Origin: Paludibacteraceae bacterium
GTDB taxonomy: Bacteria > Bacteroidota > Bacteroidia > Bacteroidales > Paludibacteraceae
Reading direction: 5' to 3'
Length of the DNA: 58,637 bases
Assembly: GCA_024401475.1 (NCBI GenBank)
Contig: JAKSKZ010000019.1
Span: 1 to 58,637, forward strand
Position numbers and translations under genes: made by a program. Positions 49,699 through 58,637 of the stretch are shown one piece after another. Position 1 is the first letter of the stretch. The number at the start of each line of letters is the position of its first letter. The notes beneath the pieces are model-generated. The model ran no database searches. It was not told the origin of the DNA and was given only the letters and a program-made list of their open reading frames with translations.

Positions 49699-51684
49699 AT
49701 GAAGACAATATTAAACATAATACTACTATTGTTCGTCATGGCAACAAACGTATTTGCTGCTACCGACAACATTGCACTGTACGTTAAAGACATTGTTGTA
49801 GATTGGAGTGGAGGCGGAGGCACAAAAGACGTTGAGAACAATACATTCAATTATAAAAAGTATGCCAATAACTATTGGGATATACACGACCTAAACACAA
49901 ACATATATAGCAAGGTGGTGTTTACTTTCGCCCAAGCGGTTAACTACGAGCACATGAATGTGACTGTGACTTATAGCGATGGCAGTAACTCCAATGATGT
50001 TATAGAGAGCGGAGCCACCAGCCATACACTGACGTTTGAAGAGAACAAAACAATCGTGAAAATAGCGCTATCGTTAGGAATGGACATCCCAGACGACAAC
50101 GCTACCATTCACTTTGGAAGTGTGATTATACATGCGAAAAACTCTACTGGAAACATAAGCGCAATGCCTGTCAAATCTCCTAAACTTGGAACGGGTATGG
50201 GAAATCCGTTACTCGACTTCTTGTTTTGTGCAGACCCGACAGCCATTGAGTACAATGGACGGCTTTATGTTTATGGAACAAACGACCACCAGCAATACGA
50301 AGAAGCCGAAGTTAATAGTTATGAGGCAATCAAGACGTTAGCGATGATGTCTACCGACGACATGGTCAACTGGACATACCATGGCTTGATTCCTGTCGGC
50401 GATATTGCTCCATGGATAATGGCATCGTGGGCTCCAAGCATCATCAGCAAACCACAAGCCGACGGCAGCACACTTTTTTCTCTTTACTTCTCAAACAGTG
50501 GTTGGGGGGTAGGCGTTATTCAGGCAAAATCTCCCGTTGGTCCATGGACCTCCCCTTTAAGTGCGAGCCTGATTGATGGCAAAAATCCTATTGTTGCGGG
50601 TAGTGGCTCAATTTTCGATCCAGGTGCAGTAATTGACGACAACGGAGATGGATGGATATCTTTTGGTAACGGACAGGGATGGATTGCAAAACTGAATCCT
50701 GACTTACACTCTTTTGCTTCTGACCCGGTAAAGACCCCATCTTCCTTCCACTTCGAGGCGAATGAACTAAACTACATCAATGGAACCTATGTCTATACCT
50801 ACAACAACGATTGGGAAGACCATTCTTCGTGGACCTGGGGTGGCGTCGCTCCAACAGCTTGCAGCATGGCATACTTCACAAGCACCGACCCACTAAACCC
50901 CGATTCGTGGACCTATGGCGACAACTATTTCAAAAATCCAGGCGATAATGGCATGCCATATTGCAACAACCACACACATCTTCACAAATACCAAGACAAG
51001 TGGTATCTTTTCTACCAAGCAAATGTATTGGAATCGTCAATAGGATCGAGTGGTGGGTTCAGAAGTATTTTGGTCGATGAAATTGAGGTTGATGAAGAGA
51101 ATGTAAGCATCAGCGAATGTAAGCCAACCTACGAGGGTGTTACTGCTATTAAGAATATCAATCCATATACAGATCAATATGCTGCAACAGCAGCTGCAAC
51201 CCTCGGCATAAAATACATACCGACAAAAGAAGCCGGACACATGGTAGCCACCATTGGCACACCGAGCAAGTCGGCATCGGTGCCTTCTGAGGGTATTATT
51301 GAGGTGCGAAATGTAGAATTCACAGGCAATGGCAACCTAAAATGCCTGATGAAGGGCGAGGGTACGGTTTCGATACGATTAGACGACAAGAACGGCAAGG
51401 ACATTGCAACCATTGCTTGTCTTGACGACAATTGGCAGAGCAAAACGACCGTGACTGAAGGAGATTTGAAAGGAACGCACACCCTTTACCTAATACTGAA
51501 AGGGAATGTGCAGTTAGATACTTGGCAATTTGTTGATGAAACGGAAACCAACATTGGGAATGTGGCTGCAACAAAAGAACATGGTGAACAGAATGTTTAC
51601 GACATTCAAGGTAGAAAACTCAACTCGATGCCTCATGATAGAAATATCTATATTGTTGGAGGTAAGAAATGTCTCTTAAAATAA
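49699..51684 (+). CDS. Secreted GH43-family glycosidase with CBM6-like module
   Basis: 661 residues. ATG at 49699 (MKTILNIILLLFVMATNVFA) gives the signal peptide; the frame opens 15 codons earlier. Residues 25-140 are a beta-sandwich of unknown kind (VVFTFAQAVNYEHMNVTVTY). Residues 150-470 form the GH43 five-blade propeller: catalytic-base region FLFCADPTAIEYNGRLYVYG, FDPGAVIDDNGDGWISFG with the pKa-tuning Asp, and FEANELNYINGTYVYTY with the acid Glu. It likely cuts arabinan, arabinoxylan or xylan side chains. Residues 480-615 look like CBM6 (RNVEFTGNGNLKCLMKGEGT). The end (NVYDIQGRKLNSMPHDRNIY, IVGGKKCLLK) is a short T9SS-like tail. A -7 box TAGTTTTG lies at 49613-49620. Confidence 0.82.
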   Translation: MKTILNIILLLFVMATNVFAATDNIALYVKDIVVDWSGGGGTKDVENNTFNYKKYANNYWDIHDLNTNIYSKVVFTFAQAVNYEHMNVTVTYSDGSNSNDVIESGATSHTLTFEENKTIVKIALSLGMDIPDDNATIHFGSVIIHAKNSTGNISAMPVKSPKLGTGMGNPLLDFLFCADPTAIEYNGRLYVYGTNDHQQYEEAEVNSYEAIKTLAMMSTDDMVNWTYHGLIPVGDIAPWIMASWAPSIISKPQADGSTLFSLYFSNSGWGVGVIQAKSPVGPWTSPLSASLIDGKNPIVAGSGSIFDPGAVIDDNGDGWISFGNGQGWIAKLNPDLHSFASDPVKTPSSFHFEANELNYINGTYVYTYNNDWEDHSSWTWGGVAPTACSMAYFTSTDPLNPDSWTYGDNYFKNPGDNGMPYCNNHTHLHKYQDKWYLFYQANVLESSIGSSGGFRSILVDEIEVDEENVSISECKPTYEGVTAIKNINPYTDQYAATAAATLGIKYIPTKEAGHMVATIGTPSKSASVPSEGIIEVRNVEFTGNGNLKCLMKGEGTVSIRLDDKNGKDIATIACLDDNWQSKTTVTEGDLKGTHTLYLILKGNVQLDTWQFVDETETNIGNVAATKEHGEQNVYDIQGRKLNSMPHDRNIYIVGGKKCLLK

Positions 51685-53617
<1,933 letters not shown>

Positions 53618-53631
53618 TCATTAACCCATAA

Positions 53632-53673
53632 AAAAGGGAGGCCACGCTTCTATGCGGATTGGGTCTCCCTTTT
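53632..53673 (+). terminator. Intrinsic terminator of the ABC-F gene
   Basis: AAAAGGGAG (53632-53640) and CTCCCTTTT (53665-53673) pair; the inner bases GGCC/GGGT add to the stem. 14 nt past the stop. Confidence 0.75.
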
Positions 53674-53694
53674 CTATTTTTTGAAACATCAGAA

Positions 53695-54705
53695 ATGAAA
53701 AAACTCGCATATATTCTACTTGCCTGCACATGCTTTCTTTCTTGCGGAAAGAAAAATCGATATGCTGATATAGACACAAGCAAAAGCACGGTAGAGGCAA
53801 TAAAAATCGAACGATTCGACCAAGACTTTTTTCAAATAGACACGTGCAAAACCGACACTTCATTGGCTTTGTTCAAACAAAAATATGGACAATTCGCAGA
53901 ACTCTATCTTAGAGGGGTCATCGGCATCACACCTATAACGCCAGAGGCCGAGATCGTCCACCAATTCCTCACCCACCCTGGTTATCGCGAAATATACGGC
54001 GACTGTGAGAACATGTACAAAGACATGAGCAAAGAAGAGAATGAACTAACCGTTGCATTCAAACGCCTCAACTCGCTATTCCCAGAGATGCAGACACCTA
54101 AAATCTATACGATTTTCTCCGGATTCGGAAACTTCATAACCGTTGATGAAGGTCTCTTGGCCATCTCTCTGGATTACTACATGGGCAAGGATTACAAAAA
54201 CTACAAACATGTGGATGGTCTGTACGACTATCTCATAGCCAATCTTCGCCGAGAAAAGATTAGTTCAGACGCCGTAAAAGGATGGTTGGAATCGGAATTT
54301 GAAGTAAAAGACGAAACTCCTAACCTTCTCGCCAGCATCATCCATCAAGGAAAATTGATGTACTTGCTTGAGGCCCTCTTCCCTCAAACGGAGGAGACTG
54401 AACTCATGGGCTACACCCAAGACCAATGGGAGTGGTGCGAAGCCAACGAAGCCCAAATGTGGGGATATTTGACCGAAAACCGCCAGTTGTTTTCAACAGA
54501 CCAAATCCTAATTGCCAAATACACCACGCCTGCTCCATTCACCTCCTACTTTCCTCAAGAATCGCCAGGAAGAACAGGCATTTGGATAGGATGGCAAATC
54601 GTACGTTCCTACATGGAGAAGAATGCCAACGTCACCATCCAACAACTGATGGAGAACAACGACGCCCAAGAGATTCTTGAAAATTCAGGCTACAGACCCA
54701 AATAA
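53695..54705 (+). CDS. gldB: GldB-family lipoprotein
   Basis: 336 residues. ATG at 53695 (MKKLAYILLACTCFLSC) gives a lipoprotein signal with cysteine at about residue 17; the frame opens 12 codons earlier within the terminator. The body matches GldB: KIERFDQDFFQIDT near 38-51, a helical middle (LLAISLDYYMGKDYKNYKHV), and the zinc-peptidase-like C-terminal part TSYFPQESPGRTGIWIGWQI near 295-314. GldB is needed for gliding in Flavobacterium; in non-gliding Bacteroidales it is a conserved lipoprotein of unclear role. A double terminator follows. Confidence 0.88.
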   Translation: MKKLAYILLACTCFLSCGKKNRYADIDTSKSTVEAIKIERFDQDFFQIDTCKTDTSLALFKQKYGQFAELYLRGVIGITPITPEAEIVHQFLTHPGYREIYGDCENMYKDMSKEENELTVAFKRLNSLFPEMQTPKIYTIFSGFGNFITVDEGLLAISLDYYMGKDYKNYKHVDGLYDYLIANLRREKISSDAVKGWLESEFEVKDETPNLLASIIHQGKLMYLLEALFPQTEETELMGYTQDQWEWCEANEAQMWGYLTENRQLFSTDQILIAKYTTPAPFTSYFPQESPGRTGIWIGWQIVRSYMEKNANVTIQQLMENNDAQEILENSGYRPK

Positions 54706-54712
54706 AGCACAC

Positions 54713-54784
54713 ATTCCCGAAGGAAAGGAAAATCGGGAATCATGCCCCCCAAAACCGAACCCATTTCGATGAGTTCGGTTTTTT
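54713..54784 (+). terminator. Tandem terminator hairpins after gldB
   Basis: First hairpin: ATTCCCGA (54713-54720) with TCGGGAAT (54733-54740). Second: AAAACCGAAC (54751-54760) with GTTCGGTTTT (54773-54782), followed by TT. The second is a standard intrinsic terminator. Confidence 0.8.
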
Positions 54785-54853
54785 ATTGGCTATAATCTTT
54801 ACCGTCAACAGAAAAAACATTGGATTCGATATCAAAAAACATATTTTCTTCAT

Positions 54854-54884
54854 TTGTAATGCAATCAATGTTTCACTACATTTG
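54854..54884 (+). promoter_or_regulatory. Promoter of the secreted HEXXH protein gene
   Basis: TTG (54854-54856), 20 nt, TACATTTG (54877-54884). It lies inside the 5' extension of the reading frame and so fixes the start at 54916. Confidence 0.6.
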
Positions 54885-54915
54885 TAAAAATCGATACAAC
54901 CATAATTCATATATC

Positions 54916-57018
54916 ATGAAAATACTCAAACGAATAGTAATCACACTCGCGTCAATGGCATTTGCCTCTAACTTGTTGGCACAAAAAAGCCTTTATATTC
55001 CATACGAATGGCAGAACAACAAGGACACGTTGCTCTACAAAGAATACGACCCCGACAACTTATACACCTGGTCAAAATCACGTTCAAAGGAGAGCGAGAA
55101 CTTCATCGTCTATTGGGACAAAAATTATCGCAACACGAATCCAACCGATGCTTCAAACACCTATAGTGTGGACATTGATGATTTGCTGAAGAAATGCGAA
55201 GCTTTCTACGCCATGAACGTAGGCACACTCGGATTTTGCGACGAGCGCAACTCCAACGTCTCTAAATACAAGATGATGATTCTGCTCAACTATACGACGG
55301 ATTGGGTATGCTTCGGAGGCGGATATGACGACACCATCGGGGCACTGTGGCTTAGTCCGAGCACAAGCAAACCGGTGGGGCATTCCGTAGGACACGAAGT
55401 GGGACACTCTTTTCAATATCAAGTATATGCCGACCTCAAAGGCTACTCCGGTTTCCGCACAGCAATAGGCAAAGGATCCACATTTTGGGAGCAGACGGCA
55501 CAGTGGCAGTCAAACCAATCTTATCCTGATTTAAAGTGGGATCAGAGTTGGAATCTTTTTAAAAACACCCATAACTATGCAATGACCCACGAGTGGCACA
55601 GATACCAGTCGTATTGGTGGCACTACTATCTTGCCGAAAAGCATGGCATCGATGTCATCGGCAGATTGTGGAGATTCAATGCAGGGCGTGGCACGGACCC
55701 CAACGAGAGTCTTATGAAAATGACGAATTTGAGTGCCTCCGACCTATACAACGAGTATTTCCACTACGCCATGAAGATGGCCACGATGGACATAGACAAT
55801 GTGCGCGAAGAAGCCGACAAATACATCGGCACGTACCGCTATGACTACATCGCGCTTGGCAGTTCAAAATATCAAGTAACCTATAGCAGTTGTCCGCAAA
55901 GCACAGGATTCAACATCATTGAACTCAACGTACCCAAAGCAGGTTCCGAAATCACTACGGCATTCACCTCTCTTGCCAATGGAGCCCCTCTTCCACAAGG
56001 CGACACGAAACTATATTTCGACGGTGAGAAGTTCATCTCGGCCGACGTTTCCACTTACAACCACGTTGCGAAATATGCATCCAGAGGCTTTCGTTTGGGT
56101 TATGTAGCACTGATGAACGACGGATCGAGGAAATACCTTTACGAAGACAAAGTTTATTGCTCAGAAACGAATGTGGCTGTCGATGCTTCTTGCAACGTAA
56201 GTTGCGTAGTTCCAGAAGGAGTGAAAAAAATGTTTTTAGTCATATCTCCCGCCCCATCGGAATACATCCAGCACAAATGGCTCGAGGAAATCAGTTATGA
56301 TGACCAATGGCCATACACGGTTGAGTTCAAAGGCACGAACATCTTTGGCGCGGCTGACCTCTCCGACTCAAAAGACATCAGTGATGTGGAAATCACATAC
56401 GACGTCTATTTCCCTGCTTCGTCCAATATTTACCAAGGCTTAACCCTCAAAGTGGAGGGGGCATCCGCCTCTAAACTTGGCACTGCCCTACAAATGCAGG
56501 CTCCTTCCATCAGTAGTGTGCTCACAACTTGGAGGAATGACGGACCAGCAGACGGAGAGGCAATGTTCTATGCCGTAAATTCAAACGGGACAATCAGCAA
56601 TACTGCCTCTTCCGCCAACGGCTACGGCCATTGGTTTGACGCATCGGGCAACCGTTGTGCATACGCTTCCGGATTCGTTTTCAGCGAGTTTGACGCCAAC
56701 TCTTTATCATTCACCCTTGGACAATATCCAGGCAAAACAAAGAATGGCGACAACTACACAATCCGTCAGGCAATCAAATATCAGAAAGGGAACAAGACAG
56801 CGGTCGCCACATTCGTATTCAACATTCATATCACCTCATCACGCACAGGCTATGAATTGAATGAGGGTGGCGCATCTCACACGATCACGACCCAAGCGGA
56901 AGAGAGTTATCCCATAGCCATCTACTCGGTTACAGGAACGAAAATTCCAACCTTACAACAAGGAATCAATTTAGTGAAGATGAACGATGGAAGTATAAGG
57001 AAGGTGATGAAGAGATAG
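54916..57018 (+). CDS. Secreted HEXXH metalloprotease-like protein with T9SS-like tail
   Basis: 700 residues from MKILKRIVITLASMAFASNL, a signal peptide cut after LLAQ. Residues 60-300 contain GHEVGHSFQYQVY (HEVGH near 160-164) with a likely third zinc ligand in TFWEQTAQW (Glu near 192), as in gluzincin-type proteases, and many Trp/Tyr residues. A middle beta-rich part (360-480) and a C-terminal segment with KDISDVEITYDVYFPASSNI that resembles DUF4859 follow; the end (IAIYSVTGTKIPTLQQGINL, VKMNDGSIRKVMKR) is a T9SS-like sorting tail. Substrate unknown; such architectures occur in glycan- or mucin-targeting secretomes. The promoter at 54854 decides the start. Confidence 0.7.
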   Translation: MKILKRIVITLASMAFASNLLAQKSLYIPYEWQNNKDTLLYKEYDPDNLYTWSKSRSKESENFIVYWDKNYRNTNPTDASNTYSVDIDDLLKKCEAFYAMNVGTLGFCDERNSNVSKYKMMILLNYTTDWVCFGGGYDDTIGALWLSPSTSKPVGHSVGHEVGHSFQYQVYADLKGYSGFRTAIGKGSTFWEQTAQWQSNQSYPDLKWDQSWNLFKNTHNYAMTHEWHRYQSYWWHYYLAEKHGIDVIGRLWRFNAGRGTDPNESLMKMTNLSASDLYNEYFHYAMKMATMDIDNVREEADKYIGTYRYDYIALGSSKYQVTYSSCPQSTGFNIIELNVPKAGSEITTAFTSLANGAPLPQGDTKLYFDGEKFISADVSTYNHVAKYASRGFRLGYVALMNDGSRKYLYEDKVYCSETNVAVDASCNVSCVVPEGVKKMFLVISPAPSEYIQHKWLEEISYDDQWPYTVEFKGTNIFGAADLSDSKDISDVEITYDVYFPASSNIYQGLTLKVEGASASKLGTALQMQAPSISSVLTTWRNDGPADGEAMFYAVNSNGTISNTASSANGYGHWFDASGNRCAYASGFVFSEFDANSLSFTLGQYPGKTKNGDNYTIRQAIKYQKGNKTAVATFVFNIHITSSRTGYELNEGGASHTITTQAEESYPIAIYSVTGTKIPTLQQGINLVKMNDGSIRKVMKR

Positions 57019-57031
57019 ATTTCAAGAATTA

Positions 57032-57069
57032 ATGCCCGACCAATCACAAGTCTTGGTCGGGCATTTTTA
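57032..57069 (+). terminator. Intrinsic terminator of the HEXXH protein gene
   Basis: ATGCCCGACCAA (57032-57043) pairs perfectly with TTGGTCGGGCAT (57053-57064), nine-base loop, then TTTT. Confidence 0.9.
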
Positions 57070-57207
57070 TTGTTTTTTACTATTGGGGTAGTGTAAAATG
57101 AACTGTGTCAAGTTGTGAATTCAACTATATTTGAGTTTTTCAAAATTGAATTACAATGTGAAAGTAATTCAAAAAGAATCACAAATCAAGACATTGTCTT
57201 AAATTTG

Positions 57208-57320
57208 TGTTGCTAACCGAAGCGCAACGGGGCTCTGCTGGGGAGCAACCCCGCCAGGAATACGTTGGCGAAGACAAAAAGCCGAGGGAGGTTGGGAATC
57301 TTGTCCTGCCTCCCTTTTTG
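57208..57320 (+). ncRNA. Candidate structured small RNA, about 110 nt
   Basis: Much more G+C rich than its surroundings. A -7 box TAAATTTG (57200-57207) stands directly in front. Three successive hairpins: GGGG...CCCC enclosing GCT/AGC (57229-57252), CGCCA/TGGCG (57252-57270), and GGGAGG (57286-57291) with CCTCCC (57309-57314) followed by TTTTT, an intrinsic terminator. No protein-like frame. Not 4.5S, tmRNA or RNase P RNA by its motifs. Confidence 0.45.
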
Positions 57321-57473
57321 CTTTTTTATCTTCCTTATGCCAAGAAAAACCCAAAAGAATGCCGGAACGGCATTCCCTACATAGTCAACCCTCAAAATTC
57401 ATTTAACAATTTAAGCAAAGATCTTCCTGAATACCGACAAAACGATTGAAGCGGAGAGAATAATATTTTGATA

Positions 57474-57505
57474 AAAAGCCTGTATAGACTTCTATACAGG
57501 CTTTT
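57474..57505. terminator. Bidirectional intrinsic terminator
   Basis: AAAAGCCTGTATA (57474-57486) and TATACAGGCTTTT (57493-57505) form a perfect 13-bp stem with loop GACTTC. It ends the minus-strand gene at 57515 and may also stop read-through from the left. Confidence 0.9.
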
Positions 57506-57514
57506 ATTATATTG

Positions 57515-58117
57515 TTATCTTGTGACCATCATAATAGAAAAAACAAATACTACTATAAAAGGAAGGTAATTTAATACCTTTATTGTTTTCAATAATCCAT
57601 CTATTTTAGCATCCCCAGTGTTTTCCAATCCATCTGGTAGAGGAAACGGTTCATTTCTTGTAGCAGTTAAACCTTTGAGAGTGTCTTCGTACAAATCAGG
57701 GAATTTATCCAATACCAGTTCAAGCAGTTGCTTTTTCTTAAAAGATTGAAATATCAGTGCACCTATCATAATCACAGCTGGTATCGACATGTGGAGTCCC
57801 GTTTGTCTATCGATAAAGAAAAATATTACAAAACATATAATCCACCATGAAACTATAAGCAATTTTAAGAATCCTAATGACTGATTGATATCAGGATCGT
57901 TAAGTTGACTGACTCTTTGGTCTAGATAGCATTTATAGGGCATGAAAAATACATTCGAATTTTGATAGCTTTCTGCAAGTTCATTATAACGACTTAGTAT
58001 TATTTTTCTCAGTTTGTTACTTATTAGAAAAAGACACAAAACAAAACTTATCATTAAAATGAATGTGCCTATGAATATGATGTGGAAATTCTCTTCCATA
58101 AATGCTGTTTTATTCAT
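57515..58117 (-). CDS. Hypothetical membrane protein, 200 aa
   Basis: No family recognised. Four hydrophobic helices: near 13-32 (IIFIGTFILMISFVLCLFLI), 84-101 (LKLLIVSWWIICFVIFFF), 110-125 (SIPAVIMIGALIFQSF) and 183-198 (LNYLPFIVVFVFSIMM), with an N-terminal cytosolic loop and a polar central part (LELVLDKFPDLYEDTLKG). An ATG at 58099 (MEENFH) is an alternative start. A -7 box TAATTTTG (58147-58140, minus strand) is 23 nt upstream. Confidence 0.65.
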   Translation of the reverse strand: MNKTAFMEENFHIIFIGTFILMISFVLCLFLISNKLRKIILSRYNELAESYQNSNVFFMPYKCYLDQRVSQLNDPDINQSLGFLKLLIVSWWIICFVIFFFIDRQTGLHMSIPAVIMIGALIFQSFKKKQLLELVLDKFPDLYEDTLKGLTATRNEPFPLPDGLENTGDAKIDGLLKTIKVLNYLPFIVVFVFSIMMVTR

Positions 58118-58321
58118 GATGTAATATTTTAATTCAATACAAAATTAATTCATTTTATATATGAATTGCTATTCTATGTGCTTAATTGCATTTTTTTATT
58201 TCACTGTGCTCAGAATTTGCATACCCTCTGTCTAATTTTGCAATAAATAAAATAAGTAGGGGCAATGCCTAGTGCTTGCCATCGTTAAAACAGGTCATTT
58301 TTGTCTAAAAAACGGTCATTT

Positions 58322-58380
58322 TGTTAATAAGTCTCCGACTTTATCAACAGTGTTAATTACTCTATCGGGATTGTTAATAA
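58322..58380 (+). repeat. Three direct repeats TGTTAATWA
   Basis: TGTTAATAA (58322-58330), TGTTAATTA (58351-58359) and TGTTAATAA (58372-58380), start-to-start 29 and 21 nt. They lie 40-100 nt upstream of the TACATTTG box at 58420. Confidence 0.45.
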
Positions 58381-58530
58381 CTGCAGATAGAATAATGCAA
58401 AAAGATTAGAAAATGGCGTTACATTTGCAATGTAATTCAAACACAGAAGATACACAATATTACATATACAAACCAAATGTGATACACAAAATTGTTTTGT
58501 AAGTCATTGGAAAATAAGTTCTTTGTTTTG

Positions 58531-58563
58531 AAAAGAGTCACAAGTGATTGCGACTCTTTTTTT
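58531..58563 (+). terminator. Intrinsic terminator without an upstream protein gene
   Basis: AAAAGAGTC (58531-58539) and GACTCTTTT (58552-58560) pair perfectly with a 12-base loop, followed by TTT. Confidence 0.8.
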
Positions 58564-58637
58564 ATGCCTAATTCTCAAATATAAAGTGCTGGAATATCAT
58601 CCGTGACAAAGGTTTAAAAATTCGTCAGTCATACACC

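Larger units (their letters stand above)
57019..57514. other. Gene-free 496-bp stretch
   Basis: Holds a strong terminator (57032-57069), a GTGTAAAATGAACTGTGTCA stretch resembling a transposon end (57091-57110), the candidate structured RNA (57208-57320), a perfect hairpin GAATGCCG-GAA-CGGCATTC (57357-57375), and the shared terminator at 57474-57505. Frames of 60-80 codons on both strands through 57207-57449 look like by-products of the G+C-rich RNA region. Confidence 0.4.
58118..58637. other. Gene-free 520-bp stretch at the window end
   Basis: Holds the -7 box of the 200-aa gene, three TGTTAAT repeats (58322-58380), a TACATTTG -7 box (58420-58427) and a strong plus-strand terminator (58531-58563). 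No protein-like frame lies between these last two, so they may frame a 130-nt transcript. Confidence 0.4.

Noticed and set aside
57207..57449. 80-codon frame and an opposing 60-codon frame
   Set aside because: Both run through the G+C-rich hairpin block and a terminator; the amino-acid patterns look non-coding.

Overview
The window comes from a member of the Bacteroidetes, most likely order Bacteroidales. Evidence: PorP/SprF-type and GldB-type proteins, several secreted proteins ending in type IX secretion (T9SS) sorting-domain-like tails, a GT3-type glycogen synthase beside an alpha-glucan phosphorylase, an LptD/RidA neighbourhood typical of the phylum, and many matches to the Bacteroidetes promoter (TTG, about 19-22 nt, TAnnTTTG) instead of the E. 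coli type. I cannot name a genus. No rRNA, tRNA or CRISPR array was seen.

Layout. 1-4.1 kb: a very large secreted Ig/PKD-like protein, cut by the window edge, behind a PorP/SprF-family protein. 4.5-7.5 kb: a translationally coupled pair, a small T9SS-tailed protein and a glycine-rich Cthe_2159-like beta-helix protein. 7.7-13.2 kb: small hypothetical genes, a phosphofructokinase and a Na+-coupled (NSS) transporter. 13.2-15.5 kb: a NifU-like scaffold and a GGGtGRT protein, separated by a four-helix-bundle gene inside inverted repeats; a short relic of a second GGGtGRT gene lies just outside. 15.7-21 kb: a YejM-like envelope protein and a five-gene operon around a VTC polyphosphate polymerase. 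21.2-25.9 kb: a pRiA4b ORF-3-like protein, dnaA, an MCE/MlaD protein and a cell-wall amidase. 26.1-34.5 kb: lptD, ridA, glycogen synthase, glucan phosphorylase and miaA. 35-39.1 kb: two secreted T9SS proteins, one a CE15 glucuronoyl esterase.

39.7-48.2 kb is an accessory island. A HEPN-like protein, a fusion of a KGGVGR-type ParA ATPase with a second P-loop NTPase, and a WYL-domain regulator form a tight A+T-rich three-gene cassette that looks like an undescribed conflict (anti-phage) system. It is followed by an orphan gene, a pair of paralogous unknown proteins and a Pif1-like helicase. Two near-identical palindromes, each exactly 42 nt upstream of a -7 promoter box, precede the genes after the WYL regulator and may be its operators.

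48.6-58.1 kb: a TSUP permease, a transposase stub, a GH43 glycosidase, an ABC-F protein whose second ATPase site looks dead, a GldB-like lipoprotein, a secreted HEXXH protein, a candidate structured RNA and a membrane protein. The core genes serve envelope building (amidase, LptD, MlaD, YejM-like), carbohydrate storage (PFK, glycogen synthase, phosphorylase) and T9SS-dependent secretion of plant-glycan enzymes (CE15, GH43).
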